A DNA stretch of 64,000 bases from contig CAIUPO010000063.1 of the NCBI GenBank assembly GCA_903901055.1, forward strand, positions 62,001-126,000, read 5' to 3'. Under the pieces are notes generated by a model. It did no database searches, was not told the origin of the DNA, and saw only the letters and a list, made by a program, of their open reading frames with translations. Of the stretch, positions 44,702 to 53,095 are shown in pieces (the stretch's first letter is position 1; the number at the start of each line of letters is the position of its first letter). The position numbers were made by a program, and so were the translations under genes. This DNA comes from an uncultured Bacteroidota bacterium. GTDB lineage: Bacteria > Bacteroidota > Bacteroidia > JABEUT01.

Positions 44702-45442
44702 GTGAAAAGAGGAAATAAGGAATTACTTAAGATTTTTGCTTCAGTAGTATTAGCTGTACTCTTCAACTGTAGCGATACATCCGCAACTTCACCTCTGTTA
44801 TCGAATAACCCTTCCAATATATTCCTATCCGAAGATTACGGACCGGTTAAACCTGCCCAGCATATTGCCGCTTGCATGAATTTCGGGGAAACAACTTATG
44901 GGCATATTACCCTTGGTTTACGAGCAGGACTCTGTACTCTTTTTGATCCATTTCCCGCAATTGGATATGGCTTTGGTGCTGACATGCGAATACGGCTTTC
45001 AAAACATTGGGAACTGGAACCTTATACCGATTATTTTACAACCAGCATTTTGGGCAAAGGATACAGGCACCAAATAATTTTCGGGGGTAATATGCTTTAT
45101 ATATGGATTGAAAGGCCTTTCATACCGGGGCGGCTAACGCCGTTTCTTTTAGGCGGACTTAGTTATGATAATAATGATATCCGTTCCGCTGCGTATTATT
45201 CAGGTGAGTTTCAAAACTGGAGTCCATGGCTCAATTTAGGTTTTGGTGAACATTATTATTTTAATAAGCGGCTTGACTTGACGCTGGAGTTATTTTATTC
45301 TCTTCCACTGGCCACGCATCCAATATCATATTTAACCCCTGTTCCCAAAGGTGAAATATTGAATGTTAAAGATGTTGGAGGATTTCATCCGGGAGGCCTT
45401 TTTTTAATCCTGAGTTTAAATTATACCTTCGGAAATATTTGA
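44702..45442 (+). CDS. Outer-membrane beta-barrel-like protein
   Basis: The 246-residue product starts at a GTG, with a TATCTTCG box 32 nt upstream. The N-terminus (MKRGNKELLKIFASVVLAVL) is a signal peptide. The rest alternates polar and hydrophobic residues (GHITLGLRAGLCTLFDPFPA, WELEPYTDYFTTSIL, HQIIFGGNMLYIWIERPFIP, NLGFGEHYYFNKRLDLTLEL) and ends LILSLNYTFGNI, like small porin-type barrels. No family name can be given. Confidence 0.65.
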   Translation: MKRGNKELLKIFASVVLAVLFNCSDTSATSPLLSNNPSNIFLSEDYGPVKPAQHIAACMNFGETTYGHITLGLRAGLCTLFDPFPAIGYGFGADMRIRLSKHWELEPYTDYFTTSILGKGYRHQIIFGGNMLYIWIERPFIPGRLTPFLLGGLSYDNNDIRSAAYYSGEFQNWSPWLNLGFGEHYYFNKRLDLTLELFYSLPLATHPISYLTPVPKGEILNVKDVGGFHPGGLFLILSLNYTFGNI

Positions 45443-45503
45443 TCTTCGGCTGAGATTCATTGTGGACGAATTAATTCGCATTTCCTAAGCAACCCGATTT
45501 TAG

Positions 45504-45511
45504 TAAGTTTG
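45504..45511 (+). promoter_or_regulatory. TAnnTTTG box upstream of folP
   Basis: TAAGTTTG lies 9 nt before the folP ATG, with TTTC about 19 bp upstream. The untranslated leader would be very short. Confidence 0.5.
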
Positions 45512-45520
45512 TAGAAAACT

Positions 45521-46366
45521 ATGCATTCCAGTTCAGAAACAACCCAAGTAGCCAACCTCTATCAGTCCATGACGAATAGTGTATTGGTTATGGGTATTGT
45601 AAACATTACTCCAGATTCATTTTACGATGGGGGAAAATATTTTTCACATCAGGAGGCTATTGCACAATTAGAAAAACTTATTGCCGAAGGGGCTGATATT
45701 ATTGACTTAGGTGCAGCATCTAGCAAGCCCGGGGCAGAAAATATCGGAGCAGATGCAGAACTGGAAAGGCTGATACCGGTATTAGAATATTTAGTAAACA
45801 AGCATAAAAATATACCAGCTTCAATTGACACCTACCATTCTAAAGTAGCCCGCGAAACTGTAAAAAGAGGTGCATCTTTCATAAATGATATTTCCGGAGG
45901 AAGCCTGGACCCTGAAATGTTCAAAACCATTGGAGACTTAAAAGTGCCTTATGTTTTAATGCATATTCAGGGAACGCCAAAAACCATGCAGATTGAGCCC
46001 CATTACACAAATGTAGTGGATGAAGTTTTTGAATATTTCTCAACGAGAATAAAGGAATTAATGCATGCCGGTTCAGAACAGATTATTCTGGACCCCGGGT
46101 TTGGGTTTGGAAAAACTCTTGAACATAACTTCGCTTTACTTAAAAACCTTGAAAGGTTTAAAAGCCTTGGATTTCCAATAATGGCAGGGATTTCACGTAA
46201 ATCAATGATAAATAAAGTACTGAAAACAAAACCTGAAAACGCACTTACCGGTACCATTACACTCAATACAATTGCACTGTTGAATGGTGCCAACATCTTG
46301 CGCGTGCACGACGTTAAAGAAGCAAAACAGGTTGTTGCATTGGTTCAAAAAGTTAAAAGTTCTTAA
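45521..46366 (+). CDS. folP: Dihydropteroate synthase
   Basis: The 281-residue TIM-barrel enzyme contains MGIVNITPDSFYDGGKYF, ADIIDLGAASSKPGAE, SIDTYHSKVARETV, FINDISGGSLDPEM, LMHIQGTPKTMQ, ILDPGFGFGKTLEHN and MAGISRKSMINKVL, all signature segments. It joins hydroxymethyl-dihydropterin pyrophosphate to p-aminobenzoate. It is followed by cdaA, an arrangement I recall as common in Bacteroidota. Confidence 0.96.
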   Translation: MHSSSETTQVANLYQSMTNSVLVMGIVNITPDSFYDGGKYFSHQEAIAQLEKLIAEGADIIDLGAASSKPGAENIGADAELERLIPVLEYLVNKHKNIPASIDTYHSKVARETVKRGASFINDISGGSLDPEMFKTIGDLKVPYVLMHIQGTPKTMQIEPHYTNVVDEVFEYFSTRIKELMHAGSEQIILDPGFGFGKTLEHNFALLKNLERFKSLGFPIMAGISRKSMINKVLKTKPENALTGTITLNTIALLNGANILRVHDVKEAKQVVALVQKVKSS

Positions 46367-46406
46367 AGAAAGGACTTATATAATGCTCCGATAACTTACA
46401 TTCATT

Positions 46407-46442
46407 AACTTTATGAACTTTACAAACTTCATGTACCTTTAA
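46407..46442 (+). repeat. Tandem 9-bp repeat between folP and cdaA
   Basis: AACTTTATG, AACTTTACA, AACTTCATG and TACCTTTAA follow each other without gaps, each differing by a few bases, directly before the cdaA start region. A related word (TAACTTCGTAACTTTACA) precedes dapA at about 49016. It probably represents simple slippage-type repeat, possibly overlapping the cdaA promoter. Confidence 0.5.
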
Positions 46443-46449
46443 CTATTAC

Positions 46450-47229
46450 ATGCTAACCCTATTTATAACATTCCGTTTTATCGATGCAGTAGACATTCTG
46501 CTGGTTGCGGTTTTGTTGTATGAACTTTATAACCTTGTAAAAGGAACCACTGCAATCAATATCCTTACAGGAATGGTGCTCCTGTATGTTATCTGGCTTA
46601 TTGTGAAAGCCCTTAACATGACTTTATTCAGCAGCATTTTAGGGGGATTTATAAATGCAGGTATTATTGCAATCATCATCGTATTTCAGCAGGAATTAAG
46701 GAGATTCTTATTATTAATTGGCAAGACGGAATTCTTCAACCGCAGAAACTTCACCAAAAACTTCCTTATGCTTCAGATGAGTGATAAAAAGCCTTTGGAT
46801 GTGCATCCATTGATTAAAGCCTGCCGCAATATGAGTGAAAAAAAGACTGGTGCATTAATTGTAATCGCACACGATTCTGACCTTTCCTTTTATAGTCAAA
46901 CGGGTGATATTATCGATTCGAATATTACGGAATCTATATTGGAAAGCATTTTTTATAAAAACAGCCCATTGCACGATGGGGCTATAATTATTGAGAATAA
47001 TAAAATTCATGCAGTACGCTGTGTTTTGCCAAGTACCGAAAAATCAGAATTCCCCGTTCACCTTGGGATGAGGCACCGTGCCGCTGTTGGAATATCAGAA
47101 AAATCTGATGCCATGGCCATTGTTGTTTCCGAACAAACAGGCTCCATTTCGCTTGCCCATAACGGTGAACTAGAATACGATTTGTCTCCCGAAAAACTAG
47201 CCAACCTGATCCAGGAAAAATCAGGTTGA
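46450..47229 (+). CDS. cdaA: Diadenylate cyclase
   Basis: The 259-residue product has three N-terminal membrane helices (AVDILLVAVLLYELYNLV, NILTGMVLLYVIWLIVKAL, GGFINAGIIAIIIVFQQEL) and the DAC domain with its two hallmarks, NSPLHDGAIIIENNKI (DGA) and LGMRHRAAVGISEKSDA (RHR). It makes the second messenger c-di-AMP from ATP. The usual Gram-positive partners cdaR/glmM are not adjacent, but a glmM-like gene lies 14 kb away in this window. Confidence 0.95.
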   Translation: MLTLFITFRFIDAVDILLVAVLLYELYNLVKGTTAINILTGMVLLYVIWLIVKALNMTLFSSILGGFINAGIIAIIIVFQQELRRFLLLIGKTEFFNRRNFTKNFLMLQMSDKKPLDVHPLIKACRNMSEKKTGALIVIAHDSDLSFYSQTGDIIDSNITESILESIFYKNSPLHDGAIIIENNKIHAVRCVLPSTEKSEFPVHLGMRHRAAVGISEKSDAMAIVVSEQTGSISLAHNGELEYDLSPEKLANLIQEKSG

Positions 47230-47244
47230 TAATAAGTAATACGA

Positions 47245-47694
47245 ATGGCAGTTTTCAGAAAGAATGCTTCTTTCATACTCTTAACACTTTTATTTAGTGT
47301 AGCGGCTTTTGCACAGGATACCTCTGTAAAACCAGTGCCGATTCAGGAATATCGACGGTATACGCCCCAGCCTGTTTTGCCTGAATTTCCGGGGGGCAAA
47401 GACTCGATGGCCATATTCATTAAAAATAATTTGCGATATCCAAAGAAAGCCCGTAAGCACCACATTTCGGGAATTATTCAGGTGAATTTTACCGTTTCAA
47501 CCGATGGAACCCTTAAAAATGCAACAGTTTTTAAATCACTTGGCTATGGATGTGATGAGGAAGCATTAAGAATTGTACATTTGATGCCCAAATGGATACC
47601 CGGGCGTAAAGGCAGGGACCCCATGGAACTGGATTATCATATAAATATACCCTTCGGAAAACAAAAACAAACAACAAAAAACTCTAAAAAATGA
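47245..47694 (+). CDS. Exported TonB C-terminal-domain protein
   Basis: The 149-residue product has a signal peptide (SFILLTLLFSVAAFAQ) and a TonB_C domain (LPEFPGGKDSMAIFIKNNLR, HISGIIQVNFTVSTDGTLKN, VHLMPKWIPGRKGRDPMELD). It is the shortest of the three such proteins in the window and lacks a proline-rich spacer. It lies 15 nt behind cdaA, and its stop overlaps the next start in ATGA. Confidence 0.85.
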   Translation: MAVFRKNASFILLTLLFSVAAFAQDTSVKPVPIQEYRRYTPQPVLPEFPGGKDSMAIFIKNNLRYPKKARKHHISGIIQVNFTVSTDGTLKNATVFKSLGYGCDEEALRIVHLMPKWIPGRKGRDPMELDYHINIPFGKQKQTTKNSKK

Positions 47695-48323
47695 AAAACA
47701 TTTCGATTGCACTGAACGCTGTCCTTTTAGTATTGGTAATAATTCTTTTTGTAATGGTCAATAATTTGAAAAAAAGTATTGGACAAGATTCAGGAAATTC
47801 AGGCAATGGTAGTTCAGTAGGCAAAAACAAACCCCTGCGCATTGCTTATGTTGATGCGGATTCAATAAACACCAATTATTTATTAATGAAGGATATCAAG
47901 AACCAAATGCAGGCAAAAGAAGCAGAAATACAAAACGAATACGGAGTAAAGCAGAAAAAAGCGCAGGAGGAATATCAGGCATACATGACTAAAAAACAAG
48001 CTGGCAACATTTCCCAGATTGATGATGAAAAGACCCAGCGCGACTTACAGGCTAAGCAAGCTGAACTTGAAGGATTGCAACAACAGCGCGAGGAATTAAT
48101 GAAGGACGCTCAGGACCAAACCCTCGAAATCCAGAAAAAAATTGAGAGATATATTGCCAACTACAACAAAAAAGCAGGTTTTGATTACGTATTATATTAT
48201 GTGAATGTAGGTGGAATGGTTCTTTATGCTAATGACAGCCTGGATATTACAAAACCAATTGTTGGCGGGCTTAATCAAGACTATAAAGACAGCGTTCAAA
48301 AAGCTGCAAGCCCTAAGCACTAG
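47691..48323 (+). CDS. OmpH/Skp-family coiled-coil protein with membrane anchor
   Basis: The 210-residue product has a membrane segment (IALNAVLLVLVIILFVMV), the OmpH opening LRIAYVDADSINTNYLLM, a long coiled coil rich in K/E/Q (residues about 80-150: MQAKEAEIQNEYGVKQKKAQ, LQAKQAELEGLQQQREELMK) and the conserved end FDYVLYYVNVGGMVLYANDS. Skp-like proteins hold outer-membrane proteins during transit. The uncleaved anchor is typical of Bacteroidota members. It overlaps the convergent LysE gene by 11 nt. Confidence 0.85.
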   Translation: MKNISIALNAVLLVLVIILFVMVNNLKKSIGQDSGNSGNGSSVGKNKPLRIAYVDADSINTNYLLMKDIKNQMQAKEAEIQNEYGVKQKKAQEEYQAYMTKKQAGNISQIDDEKTQRDLQAKQAELEGLQQQREELMKDAQDQTLEIQKKIERYIANYNKKAGFDYVLYYVNVGGMVLYANDSLDITKPIVGGLNQDYKDSVQKAASPKH

Positions 48324-48969
48324 CAGTGCCTCCGGAAAATACATTGTAGAGTAAAACTCCTCCGCATACGATTAATGCAATCCCCATTATATAGTGGATT
48401 AGCAGCATCAAATTATGGGTTAATATTTTCCTTATCCTGTTTGCAATTAATGCTTTTACAAGGTCAAGAAAAAGTATCATCCCAAGGGTGCCGGCAAAAA
48501 ACTCAAGCACTTCGGTGCGTTGTGTATACACATGATGCACGTTGGCCATCACGCCAATCCACATGAACAAAACCATGGGGTTCAGAAGGTTTAAAGCGAA
48601 TCCCTTAGCAAGCATCAAAGGCAGTTTTTTGTTTTGGTTAAGCTTTGCGGCCATTTCTAGCCCCTTCTTTTCATCTTTTTCATCTTCATGCTTTTGAAGT
48701 AGTGTGAAAATTCCAAATGCAAATAATATGATACTGCCACCAATTCCTTCATATATTTTAACCTTTGGATTACTAAGGAATTGCTCTGCACCAAGGTATG
48801 CGAGGAATACAAAAAATGCATCGCTGATAGCAATCCCCAAAGCCATTGCTGCTGCCTGCCGAAACCCATTTTTAATACTTGTTTGAATTAAAGCAAACAG
48901 GGCAGGCCCGATGAAAATCACCGACATCGAAAATCCTAAAACTCCACCCTTTATTATAGTTGTAAACAT
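48313..48969 (-). CDS. LysE-family amino-acid exporter-like protein
   Basis: The 218-residue product has six hydrophobic segments and the LysE/RhtB opening GGVLGFSMSVIFIGPALFAL...SIKNGFRQAAAMALGIAISDA, plus FALNLLNPMVLFMWIGVMAN near the middle. It is expected to be an inner-membrane exporter of amino acids or derivatives; the substrate cannot be predicted. Its 3' end overlaps the OmpH-like gene by 11 nt. Confidence 0.85.
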   Translation of the reverse strand: MFTTIIKGGVLGFSMSVIFIGPALFALIQTSIKNGFRQAAAMALGIAISDAFFVFLAYLGAEQFLSNPKVKIYEGIGGSIILFAFGIFTLLQKHEDEKDEKKGLEMAAKLNQNKKLPLMLAKGFALNLLNPMVLFMWIGVMANVHHVYTQRTEVLEFFAGTLGMILFLDLVKALIANRIRKILTHNLMLLIHYIMGIALIVCGGVLLYNVFSGGTASA

Positions 48970-49048
48970 GTATTTTGGTTTGCCTCTTTGGGTCTAAAAA
49001 TACGATTTTTAATAACTTCGTAACTTTACATCTTAAAATATAAAAAAA

Positions 49049-49960
49049 ATGTCAGCAAAAAAAAGTAACAAGTCGCAAACTCCCCTTTTTGGAAAAGGTA
49101 CAGGAGTAGCTATAGTAACTCCATTTTTAAAAGATGGAAACGTTGACTTTAAATCTCTCGAAAAAATTGTTAACCACCTGATTAAAGGCAAGGTGGAGTA
49201 TATAGTAGCCATGGGTACTACCGGAGAATCGGTTACCCTTCGTAAGGACGAAAAGGCGGCAGTTACCAAACATATTATCAAAGTATCGGCAGGAAGGGTG
49301 CCTATAGTGCTAGGTATAGGTGGCAATAATACAGCAGAGGTGGTTCATTCACTCGACTCCACTGACTTAGCAGGAATAACAGCCATTCTTTCAGTTTGCC
49401 CGTATTACAATCGCCCAAATCAAGAAGGTTTATACCAGCATTTTAAAGCGGTAGCAGAAGCATCGCCCCTACCGGTAATTCTTTATAATGTTCCTGGCCG
49501 CACGAGTTGCAACCTTTCCGATGAAACTACTTTGCGTTTGGCTAAGGATTTCAATAATATTATTGGAATTAAGGAAGCTTCCGGGAACATGATACAGATT
49601 ATGAACATTATTAAAAACAAGCCAAAAAACTTTTTAGTTATTTCAGGCGATGACCAGATTACACTTCCCATTATTGCCTGTGGCGGAGACGGAGTAATAT
49701 CAGTAGTGGCAAATGCCTACCCGAAGGATTTTTCAGAAATGACCCGCCAGGCGTTGGCAGGCAACTTTGTTGAAGCGCGCAAACTACACTACAAACTTAT
49801 TTCCATTACCAATTTACTTTTCGCTGACGGCAGCCCTGCCGGGGTTAAAGCTGCTTTGGAAATAATGAAATTGTGTTCGGCTTATGTAAGGCTGCCACTA
49901 GTCAATATCAATAAAAGCGTTCAATCAACTCTGGCTAATCAAATGAAAAATTACCGGTAG
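49049..49960 (+). CDS. dapA: 4-hydroxy-tetrahydrodipicolinate synthase
   Basis: The 303-residue class I aldolase contains GTGVAIVTPFLKDGNVDFKS, AMGTTGESVTLRKDEK, SVCPYYNRPNQEGLYQHFKA, the bridging YNVPGRTSCN and the Schiff-base lysine in IIGIKEASGNMIQI. It condenses pyruvate with aspartate semialdehyde, feeding the pathway that lysA ends. A Lys-rich N-terminal extension of about 15 residues precedes the fold. Confidence 0.95.
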   Translation: MSAKKSNKSQTPLFGKGTGVAIVTPFLKDGNVDFKSLEKIVNHLIKGKVEYIVAMGTTGESVTLRKDEKAAVTKHIIKVSAGRVPIVLGIGGNNTAEVVHSLDSTDLAGITAILSVCPYYNRPNQEGLYQHFKAVAEASPLPVILYNVPGRTSCNLSDETTLRLAKDFNNIIGIKEASGNMIQIMNIIKNKPKNFLVISGDDQITLPIIACGGDGVISVVANAYPKDFSEMTRQALAGNFVEARKLHYKLISITNLLFADGSPAGVKAALEIMKLCSAYVRLPLVNINKSVQSTLANQMKNYR

Positions 49961-49978
49961 TTTAATTATCGATTTGCA

Positions 49979-50908
49979 ATGGCTCACCAGCACGAACATA
50001 ATTATCACGATCATAACCACCATCATCATGCAGTTCCTTCCGGTGAGCTGAACTCCGCTTTTATAATCGGTATTATTCTCAACTTCACCTTTGTAATTAT
50101 TGAGGTGGTTGTAGGTATCGTAAACAATTCCCTATCTCTGCTCTCCGATGCCGGGCATAACCTTGCAGACGTTGGTACTTTAGCCTTATCACTTCTGGCT
50201 TTCCGCATGATGAAAATAAAATCGAATGAGCGGTTTACCTATGGGTATAAAAAGACTTCGGTGTTTGTAGCGCTTATTAATTCAGTTGTACTGCTGGTTT
50301 CCATAGGAGCAATCGTTTTTGAAGCATTTCAACGCCTGTATAAGCCCGAGCCTACTCAAGGTTCCACCATTGCAATTGTTGCCGGAATCGGCATCATTAT
50401 AAATGGAGTATCGGCCTTGTTGTTTATGCGCAATAAGGAAAAAGATTTGAATATTAAAAGTGCATACCTCCATTTGCTTTCGGATGCAGCAGTTTCATTC
50501 GGGTTAGTGATTGGTGGTATCATTATTATCTATACCGGATGGTATATTATAGACAGTATTTTGAGCCTAGTAATAGCGGGAGTGATTCTCGCCAGCACCT
50601 GGAACTTACTAAGGGATAGCCTCAGACTTTCATTAGATGCGGTACCAACCGGAATAAGCATCGAAAACATCCGGAATATGGCATTAAAAATTAAAGGCGT
50701 AAAAGATTTACACCATATTCATATTTGGGCCATAAGCACTAACGAAAACGCCCTGACCGCTCATCTTGTTTTACCTGAAGGGACAACCAATGCTGAGGAA
50801 GCAGAAATAAAACACATACTGAAACACGAACTGGAGCATAACAACATTCATCACATCACACTCGAATCGGAACATGCCGGAGAGGCATGTAAAGAAGAAA
50901 AGTGCTGA
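49979..50908 (+). CDS. Cation diffusion facilitator (zinc-type efflux)
   Basis: The 309-residue product has a His-rich start (HQHEHNYHDHNHHHHAVPSG), six membrane helices with the transport-site motifs SLLSDAGHNLADVGTLALSL (DxxHN near residue 60) and LHLLSDAAVSFGLVIGG (the HxxxD pair), and a C-terminal cytoplasmic domain (IKGVKDLHHIHIWAISTNEN). It exports Zn2+ or similar ions by proton exchange. It follows dapA after 18 nt. Confidence 0.93.
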   Translation: MAHQHEHNYHDHNHHHHAVPSGELNSAFIIGIILNFTFVIIEVVVGIVNNSLSLLSDAGHNLADVGTLALSLLAFRMMKIKSNERFTYGYKKTSVFVALINSVVLLVSIGAIVFEAFQRLYKPEPTQGSTIAIVAGIGIIINGVSALLFMRNKEKDLNIKSAYLHLLSDAAVSFGLVIGGIIIIYTGWYIIDSILSLVIAGVILASTWNLLRDSLRLSLDAVPTGISIENIRNMALKIKGVKDLHHIHIWAISTNENALTAHLVLPEGTTNAEEAEIKHILKHELEHNNIHHITLESEHAGEACKEEKC

Positions 50909-50922
50909 ACCCCGAAAATAAA

Positions 50923-50953
50923 AAATCCCCCTGATTTTTCAATCAGGAGGATT
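50923..50953. terminator. Bidirectional terminator
   Basis: AAATCCCCCTGATT-TTTC-AATCAGGAGGATTT is a 13-bp stem with one mismatch and A/T runs on both sides, between the convergent efflux and YceI genes. Confidence 0.85.
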
Positions 50954-50975
50954 TACCAGATTAACTTTATTATCC

Positions 50976-51518
50976 TTATGCTGCGGTAAATTCAACGTTG
51001 CATTTTATTTCCACATCATTGCTGAGCGCAATGGTTGGAAAATTTCCTCCAAAATTGAAATCAGCACGTTTAACCTCTCCTGTAATCTTAAATCCTGCAA
51101 TGGTAGTAGCCGGGTTCATAGGATGTTGTACCACATTCCCTTTTACATCCAGGTTAACATTTTTGGTAACCCCGTTAAAAGTTAAATCGCCGTTTAAGAC
51201 ATATTTTTTATCGGCAACTTTTACAAATGACTTGCTTTTAAAAGTCAGTTGCGGGTTCTTTTCAGCATGAAAGAAATCGGCTTGCTTTAAATGGTTATCG
51301 CGCATTTCATTAGCAGTATCAATGCTGTTTACTTCAGCGGTTAATTCAATTTCTGCCCCGGTGAAATCTTCACTTGGTGCATTTAATTTAATGTCGAAGT
51401 TCTTGAAAGAACCTTCAATTTCAGATACCAGCATGTGGGTAATACCAAATCCGATTTTTGCATGAGCTTTGTCTAAAGTCCAAACTTTAGCGGTTGTTGT
51501 TTTTTCTGTTGTGTCCAT
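50976..51518 (-). CDS. YceI-family protein
   Basis: About 180 residues from the ATG at 51518 (MDTTEKTTTAKVWTLDKAHA); the longer ORF-track start adds 14 unlikely residues. The lipocalin-like YceI fold is clear: DKAHAKIGFGITHMLVSEIE, FDIKLNAPSEDFTGAEIELT, MRDNHLKQADFFHAEKNPQL, YVLNGDLTFNGVTKNVNLDV. YceI proteins bind isoprenoid or amide lipids. No signal peptide is visible with this start, so it is probably cytoplasmic. It sits downstream of doxX. Confidence 0.92.
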   Translation of the reverse strand: MDTTEKTTTAKVWTLDKAHAKIGFGITHMLVSEIEGSFKNFDIKLNAPSEDFTGAEIELTAEVNSIDTANEMRDNHLKQADFFHAEKNPQLTFKSKSFVKVADKKYVLNGDLTFNGVTKNVNLDVKGNVVQHPMNPATTIAGFKITGEVKRADFNFGGNFPTIALSNDVEIKCNVEFTAA

Positions 51519-51596
51519 TTTTGTTTTTGTTGTTGTTAAATTATTTAAAAAAATATTCAAATTAAATGAGAGTTATTGGGTATTAAATATCTAGAA

Positions 51597-51609
51597 TACA
51601 AAGTTTGTA
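51597..51609. promoter_or_regulatory. TACAAA-G-TTTGTA palindrome upstream of yceI
   Basis: This 13-bp perfect dyad lies 79 nt before the yceI start in the doxX-yceI gap. Its symmetry suits a dimeric regulator. No second copy is known to me in the window. Confidence 0.35.
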
Positions 51610-51698
51610 AAGAGACCTATTTAAAGTATTACATTCAGATTGAAAAAACTTACATCTATTACACTTTGCAGTTATTTTAACACCCTGTGTTCTTTACC

Positions 51699-52100
51699 TT
51701 AATTTCCTTTCGCTGCATCAATACTAACAGGGCCTGCACCGAAATAGGTAATCATTAAAGCACCTCCGATCAAGCCAATGTTTTTCATAAAGAGGGACAT
51801 TGCCATTTGGGCTTGCATTGGGTCAGTAACTGTCCAGAACTTATGCATGGTGAAGGTCACAGGAACCAGGAACAGGACGATAAGCCATGCACCCAATTTA
51901 GCTTTATACCCAAGAATTATGCTTAATGCGCCTAATGTCGCAACAATTCCTGAAATAACTACGAGAGCCATTGGTGCAGGCAAGCCAGCCGAAGCTGCAT
52001 ATGCTGCTGTGCCTGATGCACCTGCTAAGTGGCCCATAAGCCCTGACATCAGGAAAATAAGTGAGAAAAGGATTCTGCCGATAAGAGGAACAAATTTCAT
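51699..52100 (-). CDS. DoxX-family membrane protein
   Basis: The 133-residue product has four helices (IGRILFSLIFLMSGLMGHL, MALVVISGIVATLGALSII, GAWLIVLFLVPVTFTMHKF, NIGLIGGALMITYFGAGPV), and the R...LIFLMSG..H opening is the DoxX pattern. DoxX proteins are linked to redox stress. The gene is divergent from the hxlR-type regulator and upstream of yceI, a set I recall as common in Bacteroidota. Confidence 0.9.
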   Translation of the reverse strand: MKFVPLIGRILFSLIFLMSGLMGHLAGASGTAAYAASAGLPAPMALVVISGIVATLGALSIILGYKAKLGAWLIVLFLVPVTFTMHKFWTVTDPMQAQMAMSLFMKNIGLIGGALMITYFGAGPVSIDAAKGN

Positions 52101-52142
52101 AGTCTTTAGTTTTAATTGGTTTGTGGGTGCAAAGATATCCTA

Positions 52143-52192
52143 TAGTTAGTATACAAAAGTTACCACTATACTTTTATATACCGGTATACTTA
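52143..52192. promoter_or_regulatory. Operator-like dyads between doxX and the HxlR gene
   Basis: The divergent gap holds AGTATAC (52148-52154) matched by GTATACT (52184-52190), plus AAAAGT/ACTTTT nested inside, around TACCACTATAC. The symmetric 43-bp block is well placed for an HxlR dimer to control both directions. Confidence 0.5.
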
Positions 52193-52223
52193 AAGATACT
52201 ACCTATCTTATTTGGAAAATTCC

Positions 52224-52231
52224 TACCTTTG
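52224..52231 (+). promoter_or_regulatory. TAnnTTTG box for the HxlR gene
   Basis: TACCTTTG matches the -7 element and lies 25 nt before the ATG at 52256, supporting this start over the one in the ORF track. Confidence 0.55.
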
Positions 52232-52255
52232 CGATGTGGAATTAATACCCGTAAT

Positions 52256-52654
52256 ATGGCTACAACAATAGAAAAGGAAATAAAAGAGAAGAAGAAAAAG
52301 GGTGCTACAGGCCTTGAACAGCATAGCGAATGCAAGAAAAACCTTCTTCCGGTTAAAGATGCATTAGACATTTTAAGCGGTAAATGGAAACTTCCTATTA
52401 TTGTGGCTCTAACCTTTGATAACAAGCGTTTCAAGGAAATGCAAAGGGAAATAGAGGGTATAACCCCTAAGATGTTATCGAAGGAATTAAAAGAACTGGA
52501 AATAAACCAACTCGTTAAACGTACTGTTTACGATACCCTGCCTGTTACCGTGGAATATGCACTTACGCCCTATGGCAAATCGCTGCATAAGGTAATTGAA
52601 GAATTAAGAACCTGGGGTATCCAACACAGAAAAAGATTACTTTCGAAAAACTAA
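52256..52654 (+). CDS. HxlR-family transcriptional regulator
   Basis: The ATG at 52256 gives 132 residues (MATTIEKEIKEKKKKGATGL); the ORF-track start lies upstream of the promoter box. The winged-helix domain is clear: ALDILSGKWKLPIIVALTFD, RFKEMQREIEGITPKMLSKE, LPVTVEYALTPYGKSLHKVI. HxlR proteins sense redox or electrophiles, often through a cysteine; here the candidate is the single Cys in HSECKKN. Targets are likely its own gene and doxX-yceI. Confidence 0.92.
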   Translation: MATTIEKEIKEKKKKGATGLEQHSECKKNLLPVKDALDILSGKWKLPIIVALTFDNKRFKEMQREIEGITPKMLSKELKELEINQLVKRTVYDTLPVTVEYALTPYGKSLHKVIEELRTWGIQHRKRLLSKN

Positions 52655-52665
52655 ATCTATTATAT

Positions 52666-53043
52666 ATGAAAGCTATTTATACTAAAAATTGTCCTGAACC
52701 TATTGGCCCATATAGCCAGGCTGTGCAGGCGGGTAACTTTGTATTTGTATCGGGACAAGTGGGTAAAGACCCTGTGAGCGGCGCTATGAAAACCGAAAAC
52801 ATTAAAGCGGAAGCTACCCAGGTTATGACCAATATTAAGAACATATTGGAAACCGCAGGGTTAAAAATGTCGAACATTGTTAAGACAACCATCTTCCTCA
52901 GCAACATGGACGATTTCGCCCAGGTGAATGAGGTGTATGGCTCTTATTTTACGGGTAATTTTCCCGCACGAGAAACCGTTCAGGTATCACGCTTACCGCT
53001 CAATGCTAACATTGAGGTTTCAGTGACTGCTACAATAGAATAG
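52666..53043 (+). CDS. ridA: RidA-family enamine/imine deaminase
   Basis: The 125-residue product contains GPYSQAVQAGNFVFVSGQVG, NILETAGLKMSNIVKTTIFL and PARETVQVSRLPLNANIEV, including the conserved substrate-binding arginine. It destroys reactive 2-aminoacrylate intermediates. It starts 11 nt after the HxlR gene and may be co-expressed with it. Confidence 0.95.
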   Translation: MKAIYTKNCPEPIGPYSQAVQAGNFVFVSGQVGKDPVSGAMKTENIKAEATQVMTNIKNILETAGLKMSNIVKTTIFLSNMDDFAQVNEVYGSYFTGNFPARETVQVSRLPLNANIEVSVTATIE

Positions 53044-53065
53044 TTGGAGCCCGACTGGCATTTAT

Positions 53066-53088
53066 TAAAACCCCTTTATGGGTTTGGG
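53066..53088. terminator. Hairpin between convergent genes
   Basis: AAACCC-CTTTAT-GGGTTT is a 6-bp stem between ridA and the M61 peptidase gene and probably serves both. Confidence 0.55.
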
Positions 53089-53095
53089 CGTACAA

